Source: Mallotus nudiflorus (lineage: Eukaryota; Streptophyta; Magnoliopsida; Malpighiales; Euphorbiaceae). From it: a stretch of 64,000 nt of DNA. The notes under the pieces were generated by a model. That model saw only the letters and a program-made list of their open reading frames with translations, was not told where the DNA came from and ran no database searches. The DNA is taken from positions 1,736,001 to 1,800,000 of the forward strand of contig CANTUR010000156.1 in assembly GCA_947683625.1 (NCBI GenBank). The letters are read 5' to 3'. Shown piece by piece: positions 13,845-24,341 of the stretch (positions within the stretch are counted from its first letter, which is position 1; every line of letters begins with the position of its first letter). A program made the position numbers and the translations under genes.

Positions 13845-16800
13845 TGTCATGACCCAAAACAGGGGTCATGACCGGCGCTAGGGAACGAGAATTCTTTCGA
13901 ATACGAAACCCATAGCAAGCCTAAAAATAAAATAAATCATACAATAGTAATAATAACAATATTTAATGCAGCGGAAATAAGATCATAAATATCAAAAATA
14001 ACATTTACACCAAATGAATTTATATCAAATCCTCATCTCATATATATATAAATCCTTTAATACAAGTTCAGTTCAAATTCTTAAAATACATATCTCATAT
14101 AAATACAATACACCAATCTCTGAAACAACCATAACTACTGCAGTGTCTAGGTCATAAAATAAAACTCAATACTCAGATAAGCAGTTTACACAAAGAAGTC
14201 GGGGCGAAAGAAATCCGGCGTACAGGCCTGCTACTAAGGTCTGAAGAAGATGACTCTCCTGAAAAATGGTTAACAAAGGGGAGTCAGACCTCACTGAGTG
14301 AATTACTATAATATATATACATGCATACTAAATGACAATGCATACAGACAATAGTATATATATAAATATATATACATGCAAATACACACAGATGTAATAA
14401 AAATCATTTTTATATATTTGTTTGAAAACCACTCGTTATGAAGGATCAAATAGAACCCTAGAAATTCGCAACCTCAAAACAATGTTAGACAACACTCTAG
14501 CCACACAGGCTCACTTGTTCCAAAATATTCACTTATTCCATTTAGACAGTAGACTAGCCCCGAGACACTAAGTCAACCGAGCTCCAGCAGTCTGACTATC
14601 AGTGTGATTGGCCTCGAGACACTTGGTCAATCGAGCTCCAGCAATCACACACCCAAATCATATCTCACACATCAAATAATCATATCCAATCAATATCCTC
14701 AAACAAGTTAGTAATATAGCCTAAATGCTATAAGCGTACCGGTACGTACTCGGTCCTAGTGCTGCCTACTAGGTAGCATGTTCTATTGATATCCTTCATT
14801 GAAATATAAAGCATACATTCATAAAAGTAAATGATGCATGAATTTAATAAAATAACAGCATAAACCATATATATACTAGAAATATACCAAAAATAAACCA
14901 AGTATTTTTCGAGTATATATACGTCAAATAAATCCAATATAATTACAAAATAAGCTAGAAATATATTCAAAAATATTTTAAGCATAATTCATTAATAAGA
15001 CATGCATATAGTTTAAAATATACAGAAAATAAACCAAAAATAAAGTAAAAATAAATTTAAGTAATAATTAAACCATTTATGCATATTTAATCAAAATAAA
15101 GCATATATCTCTTAAATTATGCACCCTAGAGCACATATATATAAAATAGTAACTCACACTTAGTGCGCTCCTCGAGATGGGTCCGATGGGCCTGGTCCAC
15201 TAGGCCTCGGTCTCGGTGCAACTAAACAAACAATAAATAACAGACATCAGAATAAACCTAATAGAAAATCCTAGAAATTCGATCTAGAATATTAGACACA
15301 GAATCGGAATTAGGGTTCGACCGGACATCACGTTTTACGAGAATTCTACCGAAAATCCGGCAGAACCTCCCCTGTAAAATGGACATCTCTCTACTCAAAG
15401 AGTAGAGCTGGCCCTACAAAGAAACGCACTTAAAAAATAGACACAGAAACACATCCATAACCCCTCGGTTGGACTCCAAACTACAGTTTATCGACCGGGG
15501 TTCACAATCACAAAACAATATAAAAATACCAAAAATGCCCTTATATCACAGAAATACATTTAATAAGTATAAATTACATAATTAACCTTAAAACATAGTA
15601 AAAACCGATAAAAACTCATTTATTTAGAAAAATCGTATATTATATATATAATTGAAAATAATTTACGAAAAATAGTTTTAATCAATTAAAAATACTAAAT
15701 AATTTGTAGAAATCATTTTTATACCTTAAATAACTATTAAAACCAATTTAATTACATTTTTAGTCAATTTAGGGTAAAATTACCAAAATACCCCTATATA
15801 TATAAATATACTAAAATTACTCCAAAAATTCACCAAAAATAATATAATTGCACAAAATTTATTTTCTAAACATATTTATCAATAATATCAATAATTAAAC
15901 TCAATTAAATAATTAATTTCAATTAAAAACATAATTAACCTAATTTTCCAAAATTACATAAACCCAATTAAATTCAAAATAAATACATAGAAATTCATAA
16001 AAATTCCAAATAAATTTATATAATTCATTTAAACACCTATTTTTATCATAAAACACAATTTCATAATTTAATTAATTAATTTTCGAAAATTAGAAAATAA
16101 TATTAAAATATTCAAAAATACCTAAAAATCAAAATAATCTCCAAAAATTCCAAAAAAATTCACACATGTAGATTAAGCTAAGGGGAACAACATTTGTGAA
16201 GGAATTGTTCATGAATCAATCAATTAAAAGTTCAAAAAATCAAGAACCCTAAAATGGCCGAATTACCAAAATTGAAACCTAAGCAAATCAAGACCATTTT
16301 AAGTGAAACAAAGCTTGGAATCACACTCATCGAAGCTTAAGGAGAAGAAGGAGACTGGCGGTGTCAAAAATGGTGATCGGAAACGTCGTGAACGACTGTG
16401 GCCAAAGTTTCGGCTTCCCGAGTTAATTCCAGCCAAACCACAATGGAATAGGGCGCTGCTGGCGGCGGGGAAGGCTAGGAAAGGAGGTAGCACACCGGGA
16501 GGCACACCGATGGCAAGAGAACGACGTGACAGTGGCCAGATTTGCGTGGGGAATGTGATCGGGGAAGAAGGAGCTTCGGGTGGTAATTTTGTAAATAACT
16601 CAAACTTCAATTTTTGTTTTAATATTAAATGTATATATGTATACTTTACACTATATATTAAAATAATATAAAATCACACACATTAAATATACACCACACA
16701 CATATAATTTAATATTTTTAAAATTTAATACCAAATAAAAATAATTAAATAACAATAAAACTAATAAATAAATAATAAAATATTAGGGTAATTAATCAAA

Positions 16801-17098
16801 CCCTAATTAAATAAATACACATATATATTTTATTTAATACTTAAAAAAATATATATATGAGTTCATGCAAGTTCGAAAATCTATTTAATATAATTAATAA
16901 TAAATAATTTATGTGAAAATTTCCCCGAAAATAAAATTCTCGAAAAATTTTTACGTAAAGCACTTAAAATAATATACAACAATTAAAATAAGTTTTAAAT
17001 ACATATTAGCTCGTAAAAATATCATAATTATACAGAAATATTAACATTGCATATCCCGATGAAAATTTTAAAAATATTTAAAAACACGGGATATTACA
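13845..17098 (-). mobile_element. Solo gypsy LTR (3.25 kb) inserted in copia C protease
   Basis: Starts TGTCATGACCC and ends GGGATATTACA on the plus strand. Copia C reads D-T-G-A-T-D up to the insertion and H-M-T-N after it. It is flanked by CTGAT (13840-13844) and TTGAT (17099-17103), a 5-bp target duplication with one transition. The length and internal blocks (for example TCACTGAGTGAATTA near 14295 and AAATGGACATCTCTCTACT near 15380) match the minus strand of the gypsy 2 LTR. A GC-richer 300-bp segment at 16299-16671 is open in both directions; it lies where sister LTRs have a CT-rich leader. Confidence 0.9.
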
Positions 17099-18270
17099 TT
17101 GATCATATGACAAACTCCACTCACCATCTTACATCTATCTATCCATCAACCCAACAAAATATTCTAATTGCTAATGGAGGCATAGCACCAGTTACTCATG
17201 AGGGATTAGTATCTAACTCCAACTTTCTTAATTTAGATAATGTTCTTATTGTTCCATCTCTTTCTTGTAATCTACTATTTGTTGGCCAAATCATTGAAAC
17301 CTTGAATTGCACTGTCAAATTTTGGCCTAATTATTGTGTATTTTAAGACATTGCAACACACTAGATCTTGGCTCTAGTGTTAAACGTGAAAAGTTATACT
17401 ATCTTGAGTTGCATGATGATTCAAAACGGAAGTCAAGTCAAGTTAATAGGGTTGGTAGAAGTTGCTCGAGTAAAGACTAAGTAATCTTGTGGCATCGTCG
17501 TGTTGTGCATCTCTCTTTTCATTATCTTCGACAAATAAAACTGAATTTATTTTTACATATCACAGACTCGGAATTTAAGTGTGATGTTTATGAATTGGTA
17601 AAAGGCCACCAAATTTCTTATGTATCGAGTTATAATAAAAATTCAATTCCATTTATGACCATTCATTATGATGTATGGGGACCTGCTCGGATTCCTACTC
17701 TATCTGGTACTTGATATTTTGTAATGTTTATTGAAAAATGTACTCGGATGACTTAGGTATCACTACTTTCCAATAAAAGAGATGTGTGCTCAAAGTTTCA
17801 GGACTTATACAATATGGTGGCTACATAATACCAGAGTAAACTATGAGTCTTGTAGTTTGACAATAGTGGGGAGTATGTTAACTCAATTCTCAATGATTTC
17901 TGCCATAAGAAGGGCATTTGCCACCAAACATCTTATGTCGGCACTCCTCAACAGAATGGTATAACCAAACGGAAGAACCGATAGTTATTGGAAGTTGTCC
18001 GAGCATCACTATTTAACATGAATATTCCTTGAGAATACTAGGGATAAGCTGTTTGATCCGCTGCATAGCCCATAAATTGGACACCATCACGAGTACTTGA
18101 TTTTAAAAATCCTCTTCAGAAACTTCAGGAACTTGTCATATCTCCACCCTTCAATAATTTAGAACCCCGAGTTTTTAGATGCTTGGCATATGTTCATTAG
18201 ACACTCGATAAATTAGACCCTTGAGCTATTCGGTGTATCTTTGTTGGCTATGCGGATTTACAAAAAGGAT
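17099..18270 (+). pseudogene. Copia C protease end and integrase, degenerate
   Basis: Continues from the protease active site split by the solo LTR. HMTNSTHHLTSIYPS at 17101 runs on to LDNVLIVPSLSCNLLFVGQ. The GAG-pre-integrase His is visible at LWHRRVVHLS (17487). The integrase core follows, with HYDVWGPARIPTLSGT near 17665. Several frame changes and stops occur between 17715 and 18270. Not functional. Confidence 0.8.
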
Positions 18271-18379
18271 ATCGATGTTATGATCCGAATACAAAAAAGA
18301 TGTATGTCACTCGGGATGTTCGATTTCATGAAAATTGTCCGTTCTTCTCCCACTTTGAGTGCTCTCTTCAGGGGGAGAA

Positions 18380-18600
18380 AAATTCGATCTTCTTTAAGCT
18401 TAAAGATAGCATTCTGAGTGTTCCAAATCCGAGTAACTTCTTTGAGCTTGAAGATAGCATTCTGAGTGTTCCAAATCAGAGTCTCCAAAATATTTTGAGT
18501 GTTCTGAGCATCTCACCCATATAGATATCTGGTGTTCTGAGTACGAGCATCTCACCCAGACAGACATCTGATGTTCCGAGTACGAGCATCTCACCTGGAT
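18380..18600 (+). repeat. Tandem repeats in the integrase-RT linker of copia C
   Basis: Two ~47-bp units share GATAGCATTCTGAGTGTTCC (about 18408 and 18455). Two ~40-bp units share GTACGAGCATCTCACC (about 18540 and 18580). They fall in the poorly conserved linker between integrase and RT, where length variation is tolerated. Confidence 0.8.
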
Positions 18601-18680
18601 AGTTCATCGAAGAAACTTCGAGTAATTTGAGTAATCAAGATAGTACATATTCCTAACCCACACTAAAAGCTAAAGAAACT

Positions 18681-20000
18681 TTGAATGCGGTGCATAATAA
18701 GGTAAATTTATCTCCTTTAATTCCAAATACTGAGCCTCGTTATCCTTCTAGGATCAATAGAGGGGTTCCGAAAAAACAATATGATCCGGACCTTCATACC
18801 AAAGCTAAATACCCTATCAACTACTTCATATCAACCAACCATTTGTCTAACTCACATGCACTTACTGTAAATCAATTATCTACTGTATCTATTCTAAGTA
18901 ATGTGCAGGAAGCCTTAGATGATCTGGATTGGAAAAAAGCTATGAATGATGAAATGGAGGCATTGTATAAGAACTGAATGTGGGATCTTGTTCCTCTTCT
19001 GGAAGGAAAGAAAACGGTGGGGTGCAAGTGGATATTCACTGTCAAACTCAATCCAGATGGAAGCATAAATCGATATAAATCTCGATTGGTAGCAAAGGAG
19101 TATACTCAAAAGTATCGAATTGACTATGAAGACACATTTGCCCCAGTAGCAAAAATGAACACCATCCGAGTCCTTATTTCCTTAGCTGCCAATCTGGACT
19201 GGCCGCTGCGATAATTTAATATAAAGAATGCATTTTTGAATGGAATCATAGATGAAGAAGTATATATGGATCCACCACTCGAAACTAAATGTACTGACCG
19301 AGTATGCAAACTAAAAAGAGTATTGTATGGACTTAAGCAATCACCTCACGCATGGTTTGGACGACTCTCAACCTTCATGAGGAAGCTTGGATATAAGCAA
19401 AGTGATGTTGATCACACACTATTCATCAAACAGAAGTTAGGTAAAGTCATCTCACTGATTGTATATATTGATGATATGGTGGTCATTGGAAATGATTCGA
19501 GTGAGACAACAATCTTGTAAAGACAGTTAGCATTCGAGTTTGAACTTAAGGATTTGGGTAATTTGAAGTATTTTTTAGGAATTGAAGTTGCAAGATCGAC
19601 TCAAGGAATTTCTCTTTGCTAACGAAAGTATATAATGAACCTACTAATAGAGATGGGGATGCTTGGTTGTAAGCCAGTCGAGACTCCCATTGAAGTCAAC
19701 CATGGACTTTCAATCTTAGAAGATCCAGTTCCAACTGATAAAGATCAATATCAAAGGTTAGTGGGAAGGTTGATTTACCTATCTCATACTAGGCCAAACA
19801 TTGCTTATGCAGTAAGTGTTGTGAGTCAATTCATGCATTCTCCGAGTAAAGAACATATGAATGCAGTATACCGAATATTAAGATATCTAAAGTCTTCTCC
19901 AGGTAAAGGGTTATTCTTTGGGAGGAATAAGGGTTATGAAATTATTGGCTATACTGATGCTAATTGGGCTGGAGATCGGACTGATAGAAAATCAACATGA
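18681..20000 (+). pseudogene. Copia C reverse transcriptase and RNase H start
   Basis: One frame runs throughout, broken only by stops at 18975, 19212, 19518 and 19620; most fit Gln codons changed to TAA. RT landmarks are WKKAMNDEMEAL (18930), VGCKWIFTVKLNPDGS (19020), RLVAKEYTQ, YGLKQSPHAW (19326) and the catalytic YIDD at 19464-19475, intact. RNase H starts with GYTDANWAGDRTDRKST (19950-20000) and is then cut by a foreign fragment. RT would copy element RNA into DNA in the virus-like particle. Confidence 0.9.
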
Positions 20001-20275
20001 TATCAAAGTAGTCGTCCCGGGTTCGTATGTAAGACCTAATTGTATTTGAATTTAGGAAGTGCCCGTGGTTAGGTGCGGCCGTTTGAATTTGACAAGTGTA
20101 ATTGTTTCAAGCCCAATTACACTTGAGGGGGAGTGTTAAAGAATCCCACGTTGAAAAAGTACAAATGAATGAAGTGGTTAATAAGTGGTGTAAACTGAGT
20201 CTTAACACAAGCCAATTGGTTTTGTGTTAGATGGATTCAACCCCATTTATAAGTCCACATGTGTACGTGGGCCAA
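19998..20275 (+). mobile_element. TRIM-like LTR fragment inside copia C RNase H
   Basis: Starts with a PBS-like TGATATCAAAG, then ~110 bp of unusually GC-rich sequence (CGTCCCGGGTTCG, GTGCGGCC). A polypurine tract ACTTGAGGGGGAG follows (20121-20133), then an LTR-like start TGTTAAAGAATCCCACG at 20134. This PBS-short spacer-PPT-LTR order is that of terminal-repeat retrotransposons in miniature with the 5' LTR missing. It replaces about 65 expected RNase H residues. The right boundary is approximate. Confidence 0.6.
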
Positions 20276-20536
20276 CATCCGAAGCCTATGTTGTTACATT
20301 GTGATAACAAGGCAGCTATAGCAATTGCAAACAATCCGATTCAACATGATCGAACTAAGCATGTAGAGGTTGACAGACATTTCATAAAAGATCATCTGAA
20401 CCAAGGGACAATTGATCTTTCATATATTTCATCTCAGACTCAATTAGCTGACATCCTCACAAAAGCTGTATCCGGAAAAACATTTTACAACTCACTTGAC
20501 AAGTTGGGAATGATTGATATACATTCGCCAACTTGA
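20276..20536 (+). pseudogene. Copia C RNase H, C-terminal part
   Basis: Reads PKPMLLHCDNKAAIAIANN, HDRTKHVEVDRHFIKDHL, then SQTQLADILTKAVS to the stop at 20534. This is the conserved end of copia RNase H. The polypurine tract ACTTGAGGGGGAG overlaps the end at 20531-20543. Confidence 0.9.
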
Positions 20537-20543
20537 GGGGGAG

Positions 20544-20762
20544 TGTTGAGGAAGTAAATATTTTTATTAAATATATTAGAAAGTAAATATTTGTATACAA
20601 TTAGAAATAACGTTTTATTCTATTTAGGATTTTATTTTATTCCTAATTAAATTGTGATTAGAATTCCTATGTATATATATAAGAGGTGTAACCCTTCTTT
20701 GAATATCATGGAAAAATATTTCCTTTCAATTTTCTCTCATTTTATCTAAATTTTATTCTTCA
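20544..20762 (+). repeat. Copia C 3' LTR
   Basis: Starts TGTTGAGGAAGTAAATA and ends TTATTCTTCA. It is the counterpart of 12545-12763 and is followed by the CTAAT target duplication. Confidence 0.92.
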
Positions 20763-20929
20763 CTAATACCAATTTTGATTAGAATACCCACATGGCTAAA
20801 AGCCTGCTAAGTCACTTGGGTCATCTTTTTACCACTGAAGGTTATTTCTTTGTTTTTTTTCTTTACGTATTCTGTTTTCAACATTTAAGAAGCTAAATTC
20901 TTGAAATGAAATTCATTTATATTTACTTT

Positions 20930-21485
20930 TATGGGTGTTAGAATTAAATTTATTTTCATATGATTTGTTAATTGTAGACTTTTTTTAAACAAATTGTGGA
21001 ATCAGATTTAGCCAAATACACATATTTACCTCTGAACTATATTCAATTAACCTTCAGTATTGTTTAACTTTTATTAAAATTTTCAGAAGAGGAGAAAATA
21101 ACATAGAGAAGCTTTGAATTTTTGGCATCTAATACTTATTATAGCCAGGGAACAACTTTTGTATAGTGTTGGCTAACTTTGCTCTCTCTATCCAACTTAA
21201 ATTAAATTTAAATCATGAATGAAATAATAATTAAAAAGCCTTTTTCTCTGTGGTAAGTGGAGTGAGTCTTGTCTTCTTAGTTCCACACTGTCGGCTACAG
21301 TGGAGTGTTGAATGGAGTGTTAGTCTCATGAGAATGCAGGCTGTCAAATTGATCCCTGAGAAAGTAATGATGTTTCAGTTGAGTCCATATATCCCCTGCT
21401 TGCCTACTATATAAGCACATCGTTGGATAGGAAACAAAGCATAAAAAAATTAATCTATTTTCATCAATCAGAACAAAAAAAGAAC
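20930..21485 (+). promoter_or_regulatory. SDR gene upstream region, duplicated elsewhere
   Basis: Homologous segments occur at about 47640-48376 and 61600-62422. Shared landmarks are the AATTAAATTTAAATCATGAA-type block, GAGTCTTGTCTTCTTAGT, TTGAGTCCAT and the leader ATTAATCTATTTTCATCAAT. Conservation of this stretch across copies marks it as part of the duplicated gene unit. The exact regulatory sites are not known apart from the TATA box. Confidence 0.65.
21408..21414 (+). promoter_or_regulatory. TATA box of the SDR gene
   Basis: TATATAA 78 bases upstream of the ATG at 21486. The decayed copy has TATATAAA at the same distance from its ATG (62345 and 62423), which supports this as the core promoter. 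Transcription would start near 21440. Confidence 0.7.
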
Positions 21486-22436
21486 ATGGAAGGCTCTTCC
21501 TTGCAAGCTCCTATTGCCAAGAGGTAACATAATTCAACTTTCTTATCGACACCTGTACGTTTATTTAGTAGCACATTTTATATACAACAAATAATTGCAT
21601 TGTAAAGCAAAGCCAAATGCAGATACATATGTACACCAAGCTATTCTTGAAAACGTTGTTTATATATGCAGGTTAGCAGGCAAGGTAGCATTGGTGACGG
21701 GAGGTGCAAGTGGCATAGGCGAGAGCACTGCCAGGCTCTTTGCCAAGAATGGTGCTAAGGTTGTGATCGTAGATGTCCAATCCGATTTGGGTCACTCTGT
21801 TGCTGCACAAATTCAATCGGAATTCGGACAACCGGTTTCCTACGTTCATTGCGATGTCACTAACGAATCCATGTCGAAAACGCTGTTAATACGGCGGTTT
21901 CATTGCATGGAAAGCTTGATATAATGTTCAACAATGCAGGCATTGGAGGCATTCATGATTTAAACATAGAATCAATTGAACACGAAAGTTTTAGAAGAGT
22001 GATGGATGTAAATGTTTATGGTGGATTCTTGGGTGCAAAACATGCCTCAAGAGTGATGATTCCTGAAAAGAAAGGTTGCATTCTGTTCACAGCAAGTGCT
22101 GCTTCAGTCATCTGTGTTGGACTATATGCGTATACAGCGTCGAAGAATGCTGTTGTTGGGCTAACAAAGAATTTAGCAGTGGAACTGGGGCAGTATGCTA
22201 TTAGAGTTAATTGTATTTCGCCTGGTTTCGTACGAACTCCTTTGACCATTAAAGAAACAGGTCTGAACTATGAGCTAGCAGAGAGGGTGGCTTATGAAAG
22301 GGCAAGCTTGAAAGAGGTAAAATTGGAGGCTAATAATATAGCTGAAGCAGCTCTATACCTTGCAAGTGATGAGTCTAAAATTGTCAGTGGGATCAATCTT
22401 GTGGTCGATGGAGCTTCAAGTTTGGCAAAGATGTAA
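21486..22436 (+). CDS. Plant short-chain dehydrogenase/reductase (SDR110C-like), one-base frameshift
   Basis: Two exons: 21486-21523 (MEGSSLQAPIAKR) and 21672-22436, joined by a GT-AG intron in phase 2, the short first exon usual for this family. Allowing for one missing base the product is ~267 residues, the normal length. Seen motifs are the nucleotide-binding TGGASGIG (22-29), Asp47 at the end of beta-2 (favours NAD over NADP), NNAG (100-103), structural Asn127, a Ser near 155, and YTASK (167-171). Family members (secoisolariciresinol, borneol or xanthoxin dehydrogenase-like) oxidise secondary alcohols in the cytosol; the substrate here cannot be told. A base is missing between 21870 and 21871: upstream reads VTNES, while VENAV is in another frame. 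This is either a sequencing error or a recent null. It is the only near-complete host gene seen. Confidence 0.9.
21524..21671 (+). other. Intron 1 of the SDR gene
   Basis: 148 bases, GTAACATAAT at the donor and TATATATGCAG at the acceptor. The decayed copy at 62461 starts with the same donor and matches for about 105 bases before an insertion. Confidence 0.9.
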
Positions 22437-22936
22437 TTAGCGAGAGTTTATTTCATGTGTGCTAAAATAAAAAGGAAAAAAAAAAAAAAAAAAAAAGTCT
22501 GAACCTGATTAGTATGCTTTTCAATATTTTAAAATAATATTGTCTGATCAACTCTAAAGCTATGTTCCTTTTATCTTGAAAAAGTCTTGTTGCCCAGGAT
22601 TTTCTTTATTAATTTTTTTTAACTAAACTACCTTCATGATGCAGGTTTATTTCTGATCTTAAAATATTTGTAAGTTGTTTGGACTGAGATTATAATTTGT
22701 TGAATATACTATTTTAACAATTTGATCTACACTGAATATATATATATTTAGTGGTAGTATTTAAAATAGAAGATATTTTTTATTTTTATTGACTAACTGT
22801 ATAATATTAAAATAATATATATTAAATTATACCAGGCAAGTGTTTTCCTATTTTTTTTATTTCTTTATTTATTTTATTCACTTATCATAATTGTTGTCTT
22901 ATTATTGGAAAATTCAATGAACTGGAGCTATATAAC
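22437..22936. other. 3' flank of the SDR gene with a 21-base A tract
   Basis: A run of 21 A lies at 22476-22496, about 40 bases past the stop, preceded by AAAATAAAAAGG. The gene has an intron, so this is not a processed copy. The A run may be a simple repeat or lie near the poly(A) signal. The rest is AT-rich, without a supported gene. Confidence 0.6.
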
Positions 22937-23338
22937 GGGCTATTAAAAAAATAAAACTATATTTTTTGGGTACTTTTAAAACTATTTCCTTTTTTGATGA
23001 ATTCTAAAATATTTACCCAATTTGCGATATTTTTTTGCTGAGGTGGTGTACAGAGGAGTTATTGTCCATTTCGCCATTTAAACTGGCAAAATGTGCATTT
23101 CATCATTCCAAATGACGAAATAGCTTTACATTTGTTTTTTTTTTTGGTCTTGGACAAGTAATTAAAAAAAAAAAAATTCCTTCCATAGTTTTCACAATCA
23201 TTAGGATAATTGGCGCAAACATTCCTCATGCACGTACAATAACACTCATGCAATCCACCAAAAAAAAATTAATAATAATAACTCTCATGCATAATCATTA
23301 TCATATTAAAATTAAAAATTAAAAATGCATTGATGATG

Positions 23339-23410
<72 letters not shown>

Positions 23411-23452
23411 TTTATACATTTTTAAATTTTAATATTATAATAATTATGCATG

Positions 23453-23494
<42 letters not shown>

Positions 23495-23766
23495 TTGGTG
23501 GATTGCATGAGTGTCATTGTGTGTGCATGAGCTTTAGTGTACGTGCATAAGTGTGTGTGGCCATTTCATGTGAGTGTTGTTTGTGCCATTTTGCCATTGC
23601 AAATGGCGATGTGGCCTTTTTATTTTTTTAATTATAACACTATTCGCCATTTTGAATAATGAAATGAATTTTTTTAAAAAATAATACTATAAAATAAAAA
23701 ATATTTTAAAAGTACTACAAAATGAAAAATAATTTTATTTTTTTACCATAAAACAGTAAATAGTCC
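22937..23766. mobile_element. Mutator-like foldback MITE with 9-bp target duplication
   Basis: Flanked by the perfect 9-bp direct repeat CTATATAAC (22928-22936 and 23767-23775 by sequence, allowing one base of overlap with the terminus). The ends are GGGCTATT and the complement of AATAGTCC. The two halves are long imperfect inverted repeats: TCATGCAATCCACC at about 23249 pairs with GGTGGATTGCATGA at about 23496, and CATTTCGCCATTT near 23067 pairs with sequence near 23600. The loop is AAT/ATT microsatellite (about 23338-23412). There is no coding capacity. A 9-bp duplication is the hallmark of Mutator-like transposition. Confidence 0.8.
23338..23412. repeat. AAT/ATT microsatellite at the apex of the foldback element
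   Basis: (AAT)n changes to (ATT)n near 23386. A second ATT run at about 23456-23494 lies in the right arm. Confidence 0.9.
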
Positions 23767-23775
23767 CTATATAAC

Positions 23776-24156
23776 ACCATGCAAACATATGTACGGAATT
23801 TTCTCATGCTTTGACTTTAAAGAATTATGAATTTCTAGAATTGAGAATTCAATTGTAGGGACAATTATTTTTTGTTAAAAGTAATTATAGAAAGTTCTTA
23901 TTAGCAGAAAAGGCATACCTTTAGAAACACACATAAACACTACTAAACATATCTTGGTAATTAAATATCCGGCAATTAAAGTTCTATAAATAAAAATCTC
24001 CTAATTTAACATAATCGGTACCTTTCATTTGAATTTTGAGCAGTATATATTGACTAAAAGAAAAATTCTTCTTCATTCTACAGAGATTTGTTTGGCAATC
24101 GATAACAATGATAAAAAATGATAAGGGATTCAACATAATCTATAGTAGTTTAACTG
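23776..24156. other. Non-coding spacer between foldback element and copia A
   Basis: No supported gene. It ends in AACTG (24152-24156), the left target duplication of copia A. Confidence 0.6.
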
Positions 24157-24316
24157 TGTCAACAAAACAGTTCAATCTGATGTAAACTCTATCTTCCACA
24201 TGTATTTGTTTAGTTGTTACTTCGGCATCATCCCTTTATTGTATCATCTCTTGTATTTATACTTTACGCTATACTGAATGAAGATACAAGTTACAACTCC
24301 AAATATATCTCTGACT
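24157..24316 (+). repeat. Copia A 5' LTR
   Basis: Contains CTCTATCTTCCACATGTATT and CATCTCTTGTATTTATACTT, shared with the 3' LTR. Confidence 0.88.
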
Positions 24317-24328
24317 TAGTATCAGAGC
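24317..24328 (+). other. Primer binding site, copia A
   Basis: TAGTATCAGAGC directly after the 5' LTR, one base off the usual initiator tRNA-Met PBS. Confidence 0.85.
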
Positions 24329-24341
24329 TTTCACCTTCAAC

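Larger units (their letters stand above)
12545..20762 (+). mobile_element. Copia element C with two nested insertions
   Basis: Two LTRs of ~219 bp (12545-12763 and 20544-20762) are flanked by a perfect 5-bp target duplication CTAAT (12540-12544 and 20763-20767). Internal order is gag, protease, integrase, RT, RNase H, which is diagnostic of Ty1/copia. A gypsy solo LTR (13845-17098) splits the protease, and a TRIM-like fragment (19998 to about 20275) replaces part of RNase H. Pol from 18681 to 20000 stays in one frame with only a few stops, so this is the best preserved pol in the window. Confidence 0.93.

Noticed and set aside
21595..21671. Upstream extension of the SDR exon-2 frame into the intron
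   Set aside because: The paralog-conserved exon 1, GT-AG intron and TATA spacing define the start at 21486.
22476..22496. A-tract as evidence of a processed SDR pseudogene
   Set aside because: The gene keeps its intron and promoter, so it was not made from a spliced RNA.
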